Below, piece after piece: positions 35,194 to 43,944 of a DNA stretch of 64,000 nucleotides. The position numbers were made by a program, and so were the translations under genes. How positions within the stretch are numbered: position 1 is the first letter of the stretch; each line of letters begins with the position of its first letter. The notes under the pieces are model-generated. The model was not told the origin of the DNA. It did no database searches and saw nothing but the letters and a program-made list of their open reading frames with translations. This DNA comes from TA-20 sp035935115 (lineage in GTDB: Archaea; Thermoproteota; Nitrososphaeria; Nitrososphaerales; Nitrosopumilaceae), in assembly GCA_035935115.1 (NCBI GenBank), contig DASYXK010000010.1, positions 68,679-132,678 on the forward strand. The letters run 5' to 3'.

Positions 35194-37329
35194 ATGAGCG
35201 AAATAATATTAAAAATAGCAGAAATTTCACAACGCCATGTAGGCAAGGGCATTGCCCTAGTAGATCCAAAAATAATTGATGATAATAACTGGGAAGTTGG
35301 CCAAGTTTTAGAAATCATTGGTAATAGAAAAAGTCATGTAAAGTTATGGGCTGGTTCTCCAGAAGATTATGGCACAGGAATCATAAAGATTGATGGATTA
35401 ACACGACATAACATTGATGCTGGCATAAATGACAAAGCATCTGTCAAAAAAGTAGATGCAAAAGAAGCAGAACAAGTGGTTTTATCACCAATTGAAAAAT
35501 TAAGTGAAGAAGGATTACAAGATTACATGCAAGTAAACTATGATGGTCATGTTTTAACAAATGGAGATACACTTATTGTAATGACACATCTTGGCGCTAG
35601 GACTCAATTGATTGTAACAGGTACTACCCCATCTGCAAAACCTGTCATAATAACTGAACGAACTAAATTCAAGCTAGGCAGCATGACTAAGGCAATTGAT
35701 CACAGTATCCCACGAATTACTTATGACGAGTTAGGAGGATTAAAGAAAGAAGTTCAAAAAATACGTGAAATGGTAGAGCTTCCAATGAGACATCCAGAAT
35801 TGTTTGAAAAATTAGGCGTGGAAGCACCAAAGGGAGTATTATTGTATGGTCCTCCTGGTACAGGAAAGACACTATTAGCAAAAGCAGTGGCTGGAGAAAC
35901 AAACTCTCATTTCATTTCTCTTAGTGGACCAGAAATTATTGGAAAATACTACGGAGAAAGTGAAGAACGATTACGTGATATCTTCAAACAAGCTGAAGAA
36001 GGTGCTCCAAGCATAATATTCATTGATGAAATTGATTCGATAGCCCCAAAAAGAGAAGAAGTTACTGGCGAAGTAGAAAAAAGAGTAGTTTCACAATTAT
36101 TGACTCTGATGGATGGAATGAAATCAAGAGGCAAGGTAGTTGTCATTGCAGCAACAAATAGGCCAGACTCACTTGACCCTGCAATAAGAAGACCAGGAAG
36201 ATTTGATCGTGAAATTGAGATTGGAATACCAGATGAAGTAGGCAGAAAAGAAATCTTGGATATTCATACACGTGGTATGCCTCTTAATGACAAAGTTAAC
36301 TTGGATCAAATTGCAAAAGTAACACATGGATTTGTTGGTGCCGATTTAGAAATGCTTGCAAAAGAGGCAGCAATGAGATCATTACGAAGAATCTTACCTG
36401 AATTAGATCTTGAAGAAGAAAAAATTCCAGCAAAAATTTTACAAAAAATTGTGATTACTGATGATGACTTTAAAGATGCATTAAAAGAAGTAAGACCATC
36501 TGCATTAAGAGAAGTACTAGTTCAAGTTCCAAATGTCACATGGGATGACGTTGGAGGATTAGAGTCACTTAAGGAAGAATTACACGAAGCTGTTGAATGG
36601 CCACTAAAATACAAAGAGGCATTTGAGTATACGGGAGTTACTTCTCCAAAAGGAATTTTATTACATGGCCTACCAGGTACGGGAAAAACATTGATTGCAA
36701 AAGCTCTTGCACATACCACGGAATCTAATTTTATCAGCATTAAAGGCCCAGAGCTTTTATCAAAATGGGTAGGGGAATCTGAAAAAGGAGTGCGTGAGAT
36801 TTTCAGAAAAGCAAGACAGGCTGCACCATGCATAATATTCTTAGATGAAATAGATGCAATAGCACCTGCCAGAGGTTCTGGAAGTTCAGATTCACATGTT
36901 ACCGAAAGAGTAGTTTCACAAATTTTAACAGAAATTGACGGTCTTGAAGAATTGCATAATGTGCTAGTGATTGGTGCTACTAATAGAGTAGACATTGTTG
37001 ATTCTGCGTTATTGAGACCTGGAAGATTTGATAGAATAATTGAGGTGCCATTACCAGATTCAAAAGGACGTGAAAATGTCTTTAAGATTTATACCAAGAA
37101 AAAGCCACTAGCAGAAGATGTGAATTTGACAAAACTTGTGGAAATGACAGAAGGATTTAGCGGAGCAGAAATAGAGGGTGTTTGTAGTAGAGCAGCAATA
37201 GCTGCAATAAAACGATACGTAAACAACAAAGAGAAATCAGTTAAATCAATAAAGATTACACAAGAAGATCTACTACACGCAATTAAAAAACTACGACCAG
37301 AAAGAGCTTCCATGTACGCAGTAACATGA
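35194..37329 (+). CDS. cdc48: Cdc48/VCP-type AAA+ ATPase
   Basis: A 711-residue ATPase with a Cdc48 N domain (1-180), D1 (Walker A GPPGTGKT; Walker B IIFIDEID) and D2 (GLPGTGKT; IIFLDEID). It unfolds proteins, feeding them to the proteasome or separating complexes. The Walker A of D2 has Leu in place of the second residue, usually Pro; the lysine and GTGKT core are intact. The C-terminus ends in MYAVT, so no HbYX proteasome-docking motif is present. Confidence 0.97.
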   Translation: MSEIILKIAEISQRHVGKGIALVDPKIIDDNNWEVGQVLEIIGNRKSHVKLWAGSPEDYGTGIIKIDGLTRHNIDAGINDKASVKKVDAKEAEQVVLSPIEKLSEEGLQDYMQVNYDGHVLTNGDTLIVMTHLGARTQLIVTGTTPSAKPVIITERTKFKLGSMTKAIDHSIPRITYDELGGLKKEVQKIREMVELPMRHPELFEKLGVEAPKGVLLYGPPGTGKTLLAKAVAGETNSHFISLSGPEIIGKYYGESEERLRDIFKQAEEGAPSIIFIDEIDSIAPKREEVTGEVEKRVVSQLLTLMDGMKSRGKVVVIAATNRPDSLDPAIRRPGRFDREIEIGIPDEVGRKEILDIHTRGMPLNDKVNLDQIAKVTHGFVGADLEMLAKEAAMRSLRRILPELDLEEEKIPAKILQKIVITDDDFKDALKEVRPSALREVLVQVPNVTWDDVGGLESLKEELHEAVEWPLKYKEAFEYTGVTSPKGILLHGLPGTGKTLIAKALAHTTESNFISIKGPELLSKWVGESEKGVREIFRKARQAAPCIIFLDEIDAIAPARGSGSSDSHVTERVVSQILTEIDGLEELHNVLVIGATNRVDIVDSALLRPGRFDRIIEVPLPDSKGRENVFKIYTKKKPLAEDVNLTKLVEMTEGFSGAEIEGVCSRAAIAAIKRYVNNKEKSVKSIKITQEDLLHAIKKLRPERASMYAVT

Positions 37330-37360
37330 TAGCTTATATGATAATTTCAAGTAGTAGATA

Positions 37361-38422
37361 ATGACGTCCAAAGAAGCAATACTTTATGAAAAGATACCAA
37401 ACGATAAGGTTCGTTGCACAGCGTGTGCTAGATATTGTGAAATTGGTAAAGAACAGATTGGCCTTTGTGGTGTTAGAGGAAATAAGGGCGGAAAACTCGA
37501 GTTATTTGTTTATGGCAAAGTAATTTCTGGTCATGTAGATCCTATAGAAAAAAAGCCAGTTACTCATTACAGACCTGGCACTAGCATCTACTCAATAGCT
37601 ACTACTGGTTGTAATTGGTTATGCAAATATTGCCAAAACTATGACATCAGTCAGCGCAGAAAGGTAGAAGGCACTGAGATGACTCCTGAAGAGGTAGTAG
37701 ACCAAGCTATAAGATATGGTACTGAGGGGATAGCCTATACCTATAACCAACCCTCCATCTTCATCGAGTTTGCACGTGATTGTGGGGTTATTGCAAGAAA
37801 AAAAGGCCTTTTCAATATTTTTGTCTCAAATGGTTACGATACGCCACAAACAGTAAAGATGATGGATGAATTTCTTGATTGTATTACTGTTGACTTTAAG
37901 GGCAATGCCGAACCTGATTTCACTAGAAAATACATCGGAGTTCCCGATCCAAAACCAATCTTTGATACTCTAAAAGAAATTAGGGATAAAACCAAAATTC
38001 ATGTAGAAATAACTGATTTAATAGTTCCAAAGGTTGGCGATAATTTAGAATATGCAACCAAGCTTTGTAAGTTCATTTATGATGAATTTGGACCCGAAAT
38101 GCCAATTCATTTCTTACGATTCCACCCAGATTACAAAATGATGGAGTTTGAATCAACACCAATCAAGACACTTGAAAGACACTATGAAATTGCAAAAAAA
38201 GAAGGACTAACATATGTGTATCTTGGAAATGTACCTGGCCATCCACTAGAGCATACGTATTGTTCTCAATGCAACAACATAGTTGTCAAAAGATATGGTT
38301 TTGATATTCAAGGTTGGAATATGGATGAAAATAATAACTGTAAATTTTGTGGAAATAAAATCCCGATAACTGGAAAATTAGCAGAAAATTATAAACGAAA
38401 TAGATTTCAATTTGTTTTCTAA
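37361..38422 (+). CDS. amrS: AmmeMemoRadiSam-type radical SAM enzyme (AmrS-like)
   Basis: A 353-residue radical SAM protein. The cluster motif CNWLCKYC is C84-x3-C88-x2-C91. The N-terminus has four cysteines (C19, C22, C26, C36) that could bind a metal, and the C-terminus has another CSQCNN and CKFCG pair. This layout matches the radical SAM member of the AmmeMemoRadiSam system, related to pyruvate-formate-lyase activators. The partners (AMMECR1 and Memo) are not adjacent. The reaction is not established for archaea. Confidence 0.88.
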   Translation: MTSKEAILYEKIPNDKVRCTACARYCEIGKEQIGLCGVRGNKGGKLELFVYGKVISGHVDPIEKKPVTHYRPGTSIYSIATTGCNWLCKYCQNYDISQRRKVEGTEMTPEEVVDQAIRYGTEGIAYTYNQPSIFIEFARDCGVIARKKGLFNIFVSNGYDTPQTVKMMDEFLDCITVDFKGNAEPDFTRKYIGVPDPKPIFDTLKEIRDKTKIHVEITDLIVPKVGDNLEYATKLCKFIYDEFGPEMPIHFLRFHPDYKMMEFESTPIKTLERHYEIAKKEGLTYVYLGNVPGHPLEHTYCSQCNNIVVKRYGFDIQGWNMDENNNCKFCGNKIPITGKLAENYKRNRFQFVF

Positions 38423-39060
38423 AGAGCAATTGCGCGTACAGGTGATCCCGTAGCCCCCTTTAACTTTAAAGGCAAAACAACTAACTTAAAATGTATTCCT
38501 GAAATTTTTTCCAAATTGCATAAATTTTCTAAAACTAAGACACCTTTGTTTAATAGTTGATGATGCGCCAAAAATCTTGAATCTGAACTCAAATCAATAC
38601 TTGGCGAATCTATTCCGACCAAACTTATTTTCTTTTTTACTAAATATTTTGCTGCGGATATTGAGATTCCTGGGTTTTTTGTAAAATAATATTTCTTTAA
38701 TAGATTCTTGTGCCAGCCTGTAGCAAAAATTAGAGTTGAATTTGGCTGTAATTTACCGTGTTTATTCTCAAACTCAATAATGTCTTGCTTAGTGATGATC
38801 TCATTTGCTCGTTTTTTTATTTTAAATAAAATTGCATCAGTGATAAGCCTTCTTAGTGGAATTTTATCAATCTTTACACCTTTTTCCACAAAATGAAATG
38901 GTGCATCAATATGGGTACCTGAATGTGAGCTCAAAAAAATAAGTTCAAGATTATAACCGTCTTCTTTATTTGTTGCCCATGAAATAAATCGAGGTTGTGG
39001 TGATCCGGGGAAACTTGGAAGTTTTTCAGAAATTTCTAATGTAAGATCTAGTGGTGACAT
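38419..39060 (-). CDS. Cyclase family / kynurenine formamidase-like metal hydrolase
   Basis: A 213-residue protein of the cyclase (PF04199) family. The metal-binding signature HSGTHIDAPFHF is at 46-57. Members hydrolyse N-formylkynurenine or isatin, or cyclise polyketides; the substrate here is unknown because there is no tryptophan-catabolism gene nearby. Its TAG interlocks with the stop of the radical SAM gene (CTAA, 38419-38422). Confidence 0.85.
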   Translation of the reverse strand: MSPLDLTLEISEKLPSFPGSPQPRFISWATNKEDGYNLELIFLSSHSGTHIDAPFHFVEKGVKIDKIPLRRLITDAILFKIKKRANEIITKQDIIEFENKHGKLQPNSTLIFATGWHKNLLKKYYFTKNPGISISAAKYLVKKKISLVGIDSPSIDLSSDSRFLAHHQLLNKGVLVLENLCNLEKISGIHFKLVVLPLKLKGATGSPVRAIAL

Positions 39061-39142
39061 TATAATTTGTTTTATCAGTGCAACTAATCAATTTTGATAT
39101 CTCGTAGTCAAAGGTTAAATATTGTGAAACAAGAATTACCTT

Positions 39143-39403
39143 ATGCCTACAACCTATATCTTACTAAATTCTGATTTAGGCTCTGATGTAGAAATCATTC
39201 AGAAAATTAAAGAAATACTGGATAAGGAGGGCAAATCTATTCGATACGAAGTCCAAGGGGTATACGGTGTATATGATATAATTGTAAAAATAACAGCAGA
39301 CAATATGGATCTTTTACGAAATATCATAACAAACAAAATTAGAAAAATAGACAAAGTGTATTCAACCTTAACAATGATGGTTATAGAAGAACAAGAACAA
39401 TAA
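39143..39403 (+). CDS. Lrp/AsnC ligand-binding (RAM) domain stand-alone protein
   Basis: An 86-residue protein consisting of an AsnC_trans_reg (RAM) domain only, with no helix-turn-helix. YILLNSDLGSDVEIIQKIKE and GVYGVYDIIVKI are the typical alternation. Stand-alone RAM proteins form octamers or decamers and can bind amino acids. ATG start; the stop lies one base before the convergent aminotransferase stop. Confidence 0.85.
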   Translation: MPTTYILLNSDLGSDVEIIQKIKEILDKEGKSIRYEVQGVYGVYDIIVKITADNMDLLRNIITNKIRKIDKVYSTLTMMVIEEQEQ

Positions 39404-39404
39404 A

Positions 39405-40553
39405 CTAACTTTTTTTGATTGCATCTATGACCTTCAGGATTTGAGTTTCTGTATTAAAAAAATGCATTGAAGCTCTGATCACTTTTTGAGTAAAGATTTC
39501 TCGCACTGCAAGAATCATATTTTGTTTCTCAAGTCTTTCTACAACAATTTTTGGGTCTTGGTTTAGAAGTGAAAAAGAGACTATGCTTGTTCTTTTCTCA
39601 GATTCTTCAGGTCCATACAAAATAACGCCTGGAATTCTTGATAGCTCTTCACGCATTATGTTGGCAAGTTTGATGTTATTTTTTCTAACATTCTCAAGAC
39701 CTAATCTTAACAAATAGACAATAGATGCCTCAAGACCAGCTACCCCAGCCCAATTACGAAATCCAGCTTGGAATTTTGCTGGCATCTCCTTGTAGGCAAT
39801 CTTACCTTCATGAAATATGGCTGACTCTCCACCCACCTGAAGTGGTTCTAACATCTCACTTGATTCCTTTTTACAAAAAAATATTCCAGTTCCCATCGGA
39901 CCACAAAGCCACTTTGAACCATTAAAAGACATAAAATTGCACTTGATTTTATTTACATCAACATCTTCAAGGCAACCAACTGTTTGAGCTGCATCTATAA
40001 AATATGGAATATTTTTTTCAGCTAGGATGTTTCCAATTTGTTCTACAGGTAAAATTGCACCTGTATTAAAAAGAGCGTGACTTAGTACAACAAGACCAGT
40101 GTTGCCATCAATTATTTTTCTTAACTCTTCAAGTTCAAAATAACCAGCATTGTTGACTTTTAAATTTTTTACTGTTAGCTTTTCAGCTAAACGTACCCAT
40201 GGATAATGATTTGCTGGATGTTCATGATTTGAATCGCGAATTATAATATTTGACGTCTGTTTTAATTTTAGACCACTTGCAACCATGTTAACTCCATCTG
40301 TAGTACTTTGAGTAAAGATTACTTCATCTGGTTTACATTTTATTAAATATGAAATTGCTTTTCTTGCAAGGAATAGTCTTTCTGTAACATAACTATCTGC
40401 TTTTTTTGAATCCGACCCCATCTCATTATAGCTTACAAGAAAATCAGTCATCGCCTTTATGCTCGAAATCGGCATCAGCGAAGTTGATGCATTATTTAGA
40501 TAGATTGTATCTTTATACGGAAAATCTTGAGAAACGTCATAATCCAAATTCAT
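39405..40553 (-). CDS. Class V aminotransferase / cysteine desulfurase-like
   Basis: A 382-residue PLP enzyme of fold type I. The PLP lysine lies in NGSKWLCGPMGTG, and the PLP-contacting aspartate is in FIDAAQTVG. Similar proteins are selenocysteine lyase/cysteine desulfurase (SufS/CsdA) or isopenicillin epimerase-like. The catalytic cysteine loop that SufS has near the C-terminus is not evident, so another activity is possible. The second class V enzyme in the window (61733) is more like AGAT. Confidence 0.83.
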   Translation of the reverse strand: MNLDYDVSQDFPYKDTIYLNNASTSLMPISSIKAMTDFLVSYNEMGSDSKKADSYVTERLFLARKAISYLIKCKPDEVIFTQSTTDGVNMVASGLKLKQTSNIIIRDSNHEHPANHYPWVRLAEKLTVKNLKVNNAGYFELEELRKIIDGNTGLVVLSHALFNTGAILPVEQIGNILAEKNIPYFIDAAQTVGCLEDVDVNKIKCNFMSFNGSKWLCGPMGTGIFFCKKESSEMLEPLQVGGESAIFHEGKIAYKEMPAKFQAGFRNWAGVAGLEASIVYLLRLGLENVRKNNIKLANIMREELSRIPGVILYGPEESEKRTSIVSFSLLNQDPKIVVERLEKQNMILAVREIFTQKVIRASMHFFNTETQILKVIDAIKKS

Positions 40554-40583
40554 TATTATATTACGATCTATCTAGGTACAGCG

Positions 40584-41201
40584 TTGTTTAAAAATCATGA
40601 TAATGCTCCAAAGGCTGAAATTATTTTGAATTTACAAAACATACTTACACAAAATAAAATTAATTCAGTTTTGTATTCTGATCCATTTCTTAAAGCTGGT
40701 TTTATTGCAAAACTTGTAGAGGATCTAAAGCTAGACGTTCTATACTTGGATCTTGATTTATTGTATAGCGGATATGTGGCATCTGGTATGATTAAAACTC
40801 CTCAAAACCTTACTTTATTCTGTCCTACTTTTGAGGTATTAAATAAAGCACTGGCAAAAATCTTGGTAGATTTGAGTACTAAAAAATCGGTATTGATCAT
40901 CGATTCGCTTAATGGACTTTTTAATATATTAAACAAAAAAAAGGAAATTGGCAAGATTGTCGCTTCATATGTAATGTTATTAGCAAGTATGGCATATAGT
41001 ACTAATTCCTATGTTGTCATAACTAGCATGGTTAGGTTCAAAAAAGAAGAAGGATGGATACTTTCTCCTACTGGAAAACGTTTGATAGAAGCAAAAAATG
41101 GGGAGAAGATTTTACTTGAAAAAAATGATCAAGGAATAATTTTAAATTTTTTAGATAAAAAAGAGAAATCTGTCATTCCAGCAGATTCAATCCCACTTTA
41201 A
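40584..41201 (+). CDS. RecA/KaiC-fold protein without a P-loop
   Basis: A protein of about 205 residues that looks like a RecA-type ATPase core. The Walker B-like strand is KSVLIIDSLNGLF, followed by a helix and the strand NSYVVITSMVRF, in the order seen in RadA and KaiC. The place where the P-loop GxxGxGKT should be reads YSDPFLKAG, so ATP binding is doubtful. The TTG at 40584 is chosen because a TATA-like ATTATATTA lies near 40554-40562; the frame could also start at TTG 40527, inside the divergent gene. The stop interlocks with parvulin. Confidence 0.65.
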   Translation: MFKNHDNAPKAEIILNLQNILTQNKINSVLYSDPFLKAGFIAKLVEDLKLDVLYLDLDLLYSGYVASGMIKTPQNLTLFCPTFEVLNKALAKILVDLSTKKSVLIIDSLNGLFNILNKKKEIGKIVASYVMLLASMAYSTNSYVVITSMVRFKKEEGWILSPTGKRLIEAKNGEKILLEKNDQGIILNFLDKKEKSVIPADSIPL

Positions 41202-41473
41202 TCCAATCTTTTTATTATGTGATATCCGAACTGAGTTTTTACTATGTCTGAAACTTGAGCTTTTTCTAGAGAAAATGCAGCTTTTTCAAATTCTGTCACC
41301 ATCATACCTCTACCAAAATATCCAAGATCTCCACCTCGTTTTTTTGATCCATCAATTGAATATTCCTTAGCAAGGTTTGCAAAGCTTTCACCTTTAGCAA
41401 TTCTTGTTTTTAATTCTTGAGCAAGACTTAGCTTTTCGACTAGAATGTGTGCACAATGAACTTTGTTTGCCAT
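41198..41473 (-). CDS. Parvulin-type peptidyl-prolyl isomerase
   Basis: A 91-residue single-domain PPIC-type rotamase. CAHILVEK, GGDLGYFGRGMM, FEKAAFSL and FGYHIIKRLD are the family landmarks, and the length is close to the stand-alone parvulins known from Thaumarchaeota. No signal or anchor is present, so it would be cytoplasmic or peripherally attached. It speeds Xaa-Pro isomerisation. Confidence 0.95.
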   Translation of the reverse strand: MANKVHCAHILVEKLSLAQELKTRIAKGESFANLAKEYSIDGSKKRGGDLGYFGRGMMVTEFEKAAFSLEKAQVSDIVKTQFGYHIIKRLD

Positions 41474-41663
41474 GATTTTAAAATAAAATTAAATTATAAA
41501 AAAACGTCGATCGCATGTAATACATCTACTCATTCTAAATTTTTAGAATAAGCTAATGATATCAAATAAAATTTTAACACTGTTATAAAATTCTCAAACG
41601 CCGTTATAACTTAGTTTTTTTGAGCAAGTTATATTAAGATCCGTTAGCGAATTAATACTGAAT

Positions 41664-41963
41664 ATGCCAGTTGGAATAATACCCGATATAGGCGAACAAA
41701 TGTGTATAGGATGTGCACTCTGCGTAGAGATCTGTACATCACTAGGCCCAGACGTACTAAGAGTAAAACCAGTAGAAGGCTGGAAGAGGGGTAAAGCATT
41801 TGTCTTTTATCCAGAAAGATGCATCTCAGATGGTGCATGTATAGGAGTTTGCCCAACAAAAGCAATCTTTTGGATGAGACCAATGGACTTTACAGTAGGT
41901 CAACCAGTACCATTATACAGAAACTCTGTATTCGTCAAAGGTTGGACTGAACTAGCAGAATAG
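41664..41963 (+). CDS. Two-cluster ferredoxin with a CxxD motif
   Basis: A 99-residue ferredoxin. The first motif, CIGCALCVEIC, can hold a [4Fe-4S] cluster. The second reads CISDGACIGVCP, with Asp in place of the second Cys, as in several archaeal ferredoxins where the cluster is [3Fe-4S] or an Asp-ligated [4Fe-4S]. It would carry electrons at low potential in the cytoplasm. A TATA-like GTTATATTAA lies upstream at about 41627-41636. Confidence 0.9.
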   Translation: MPVGIIPDIGEQMCIGCALCVEICTSLGPDVLRVKPVEGWKRGKAFVFYPERCISDGACIGVCPTKAIFWMRPMDFTVGQPVPLYRNSVFVKGWTELAE

Positions 41964-42052
41964 GTCGTCCGACAATTAACTTCTTTTTCTTAAAACTATA
42001 CTAGTGTGTACTATACCACGTTGTCTAAATATATGGAAAAATTCAACCATAA

Positions 42053-42550
42053 TTGTTGAGCAAACCCGGTAATTTGTGGCGTCGTGTGCATGGTAAGATA
42101 ACAAAAAAACCAACTAACTTTGGCTGGTTAATTAACAATAAACTTGCAGGAAGTGGAATGCCAACATCTATAGCTGAGCTTGAATGGATTAGAAAACAAG
42201 GTGTGAAATCCATTATCACAATGACAGAAAATCCTCTTCCAGACTCATGGATTAAAGATATCAATTATCTTCATGTACCTACAGAAGATCTTTCTGCACC
42301 AGACATGGATAAAATAGATCAGACTGTTGATTTTATTCAAGAACGAATCAAAAATGATGAACCTATTATGGTTCACTGCGCAGCTGGAATTGGTAGAACG
42401 GGAACTATGTTAGCTTGTTATTTAATAAAATACCATAACTTGTCTGCTAAAAATGCAATTGAAAAAGTACGTAAAGAAAGACCAGGCTCCATACAATCTG
42501 AATCACAAGAAATAGCAGTAGGTCTTTATCACAAATTTGTTCACAAGTAA
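42053..42550 (+). CDS. Dual-specificity / tyrosine protein phosphatase
   Basis: A 165-residue cysteine-based phosphatase. The active-site loop HCAAGIGRTG carries Cys and Arg, and an upstream general acid is likely in the HVPTEDLSAPD loop. Archaeal DSPs of this size act on phospho-Ser/Thr/Tyr or on phospholipid or nucleotide-like substrates. The start is a TTG; two TTG codons are adjacent (42053, 42056). There is no gap to the convergent 48-aa gene. Confidence 0.9.
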   Translation: MLSKPGNLWRRVHGKITKKPTNFGWLINNKLAGSGMPTSIAELEWIRKQGVKSIITMTENPLPDSWIKDINYLHVPTEDLSAPDMDKIDQTVDFIQERIKNDEPIMVHCAAGIGRTGTMLACYLIKYHNLSAKNAIEKVRKERPGSIQSESQEIAVGLYHKFVHK

Positions 42551-42697
42551 CTATTCTGGTATAGAAGTAGTTACCATTTTTCCATTTTCAAGCTTGATAA
42601 ACAAAAATCTGTTATCCTTGAAGATCAAAGTTATTTCGCCATTTTTTTCTTCTACCTCAAGCAATTCTTGTCCTCTAAGTCCATCAAATTTTGCCAT
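42551..42697 (-). CDS. 48-residue hypothetical protein
   Basis: A short ATG-started frame encoding a basic-acidic protein with beta-strand alternation (GEITLIFKDNRFLFIKLENG). It lies 29 nt downstream of the 180-aa gene on the same strand and abuts the phosphatase stop, leaving no spare sequence. This packing suggests a real gene. Function unknown. Confidence 0.5.
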   Translation of the reverse strand: MAKFDGLRGQELLEVEEKNGEITLIFKDNRFLFIKLENGKMVTTSIPE

Positions 42698-42726
42698 GAC
42701 CTAACTCCAATAATTCCATTTATATC

Positions 42727-43269
42727 CTATTTGGTAATCTCGATCTCTATTTCTTTAGAATGTGTTTTTCCATTAAATGTATCAGTATAGTCATGTTTTA
42801 GCCAAGAAACAAAAATCTCTGCACCAACCTTGTGTTTTCCATTACCAAGATCAGCCGCTTTGAATTCAATCTTTTCGTTAAAATTAAGAAGTAATTCTTG
42901 AGCCTCTACTAGACTTTTTGGAATAAATGGTTCAAAATTTTTTGCTATCTGGACCCAGATCTTTTTTTCTGCCATTTGGGTGAGTTTAGGGTTACGTGTC
43001 CAAAATAACGCGGCCTTTCTATAGGTGTCTACTGGTTTTCCTATCTCACGTTTTCGTAGTCCACCTGTGTAGAGTTTGACTCCGTATTTTAGCTTAAATG
43101 TATTATCATGTTTATTGTAGGCTCTTTCCCAGTTTTTTTCATTAAAAGCTTCTCGAAACGCACCCATTACAGCAAATTTTACATTTATTGTGATGTTATC
43201 ATCGACTCTAAATTTATCATTTGACTTTTCTAGTTCCACATCAGTGATGAAGGTCTTTTCAGTAGACAA
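42727..43269 (-). CDS. Hypothetical protein divergent from rpoL (180 aa)
   Basis: A 180-residue soluble protein with mixed alpha/beta character, rich in K, N and F; for example GAFREAFNEKNWERAYNKH and YTDTFNGKTHSKEIEIEITK. The ribosomal protein eS1 family was considered because of length and basic N-terminus, but the sequence does not match. The start is a TTG (43269). It is divergent from the rpoL operon. Confidence 0.6.
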   Translation of the reverse strand: MSTEKTFITDVELEKSNDKFRVDDNITINVKFAVMGAFREAFNEKNWERAYNKHDNTFKLKYGVKLYTGGLRKREIGKPVDTYRKAALFWTRNPKLTQMAEKKIWVQIAKNFEPFIPKSLVEAQELLLNFNEKIEFKAADLGNGKHKVGAEIFVSWLKHDYTDTFNGKTHSKEIEIEITK

Positions 43270-43281
43270 TTAATCGTAATG

Positions 43282-43290
43282 GTTTATATC
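43282..43290 (+). promoter_or_regulatory. TATA-like box of the rpoL operon
   Basis: GTTTATATC centred about 30 nt before the rpoL ATG at 43316. The spacing points to a leaderless rpoL mRNA. Confidence 0.5.
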
Positions 43291-43315
43291 CTCAATAAGT
43301 ATTTTTTTTATTTAC

Positions 43316-43597
43316 ATGGATGCAAAGATAACAAAATCTTCTCCAAAGGAAGTTTCATTAACCATATCGAAATCTGATATTGGTACATTATACATAGTGC
43401 AACATGAACTTCTCAAGGAATCTAGTGTAGAATTTGCAGGTGTAATAATGAAGCATCCACTTACTAGAGAATATTGGATGCGTGTAAATACATCAAAAGG
43501 AAATCCATTAAAAGAAATAGAAAAGGCAGCAAAAACTGCAATTGAATATACAGACGAACTAAAAAAAGTAGTACATTCTAAATTAAAGGGTGTTTAA
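43316..43597 (+). CDS. rpoL: DNA-directed RNA polymerase subunit L (Rpo11)
   Basis: A 93-residue subunit of the alpha-like heterodimer (with RpoD) that begins RNA polymerase assembly. EFAGVIMKHPLTREYWMRV is the characteristic dimerisation region, followed by a C-terminal helix. Its stop directly precedes the tfs ATG, so these genes are transcribed together. Confidence 0.93.
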   Translation: MDAKITKSSPKEVSLTISKSDIGTLYIVQHELLKESSVEFAGVIMKHPLTREYWMRVNTSKGNPLKEIEKAAKTAIEYTDELKKVVHSKLKGV

Positions 43598-43909
43598 ATG
43601 AAATTTTGCCCCAAGTGTGAGGTGCGCTTAAAGCAAGATAGCTCTGATTCTTTTATTTGTCAAAAATGTGGTTACACTGAAAAAGGCGGAAAGGAAAGAA
43701 AGCAAGTAAAAGGAGAGAGTAGCTCTACCATTAATGTTTTAGATGAAAACGAAAAAACGCCAACATTACCTGTTATAAAAATTGACTGCGAAAAATGTGG
43801 AAACACTGAAGCAGTGTGGTGGATGTTACAAACTAGAAGCGCAGATGAGCCAACAACTCAGTTTTATCGCTGTGTTAAATGTAGCTATACGTGGCGTAAC
43901 TACGCATAA
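43598..43909 (+). CDS. tfs: Transcription factor S (TFS/TFIIS-like, Rpb9-like)
   Basis: A 103-residue protein with two zinc ribbons: an N-terminal one (C4, C7, C21, C24) and a C-terminal one (CEKCGN...CVKC). The acidic DE pair in the loop RSADEPTTQ stimulates RNA cleavage by backtracked polymerase, as in TFIIS. It immediately follows rpoL and is upstream of pcn. Confidence 0.93.
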   Translation: MKFCPKCEVRLKQDSSDSFICQKCGYTEKGGKERKQVKGESSSTINVLDENEKTPTLPVIKIDCEKCGNTEAVWWMLQTRSADEPTTQFYRCVKCSYTWRNYA

Positions 43910-43944
43910 CGTTTAACTTGAAGATGCTAGACATCTGATTAAGT

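Noticed and set aside
36522..36995. 157-aa minus-strand frame inside cdc48
   Set aside because: It is antisense to the conserved D2 domain and so a shadow frame.
42727..43269. Assignment as ribosomal protein eS1 (S3Ae)
   Set aside because: Length is near but the sequence lacks the family's motifs; left as hypothetical.
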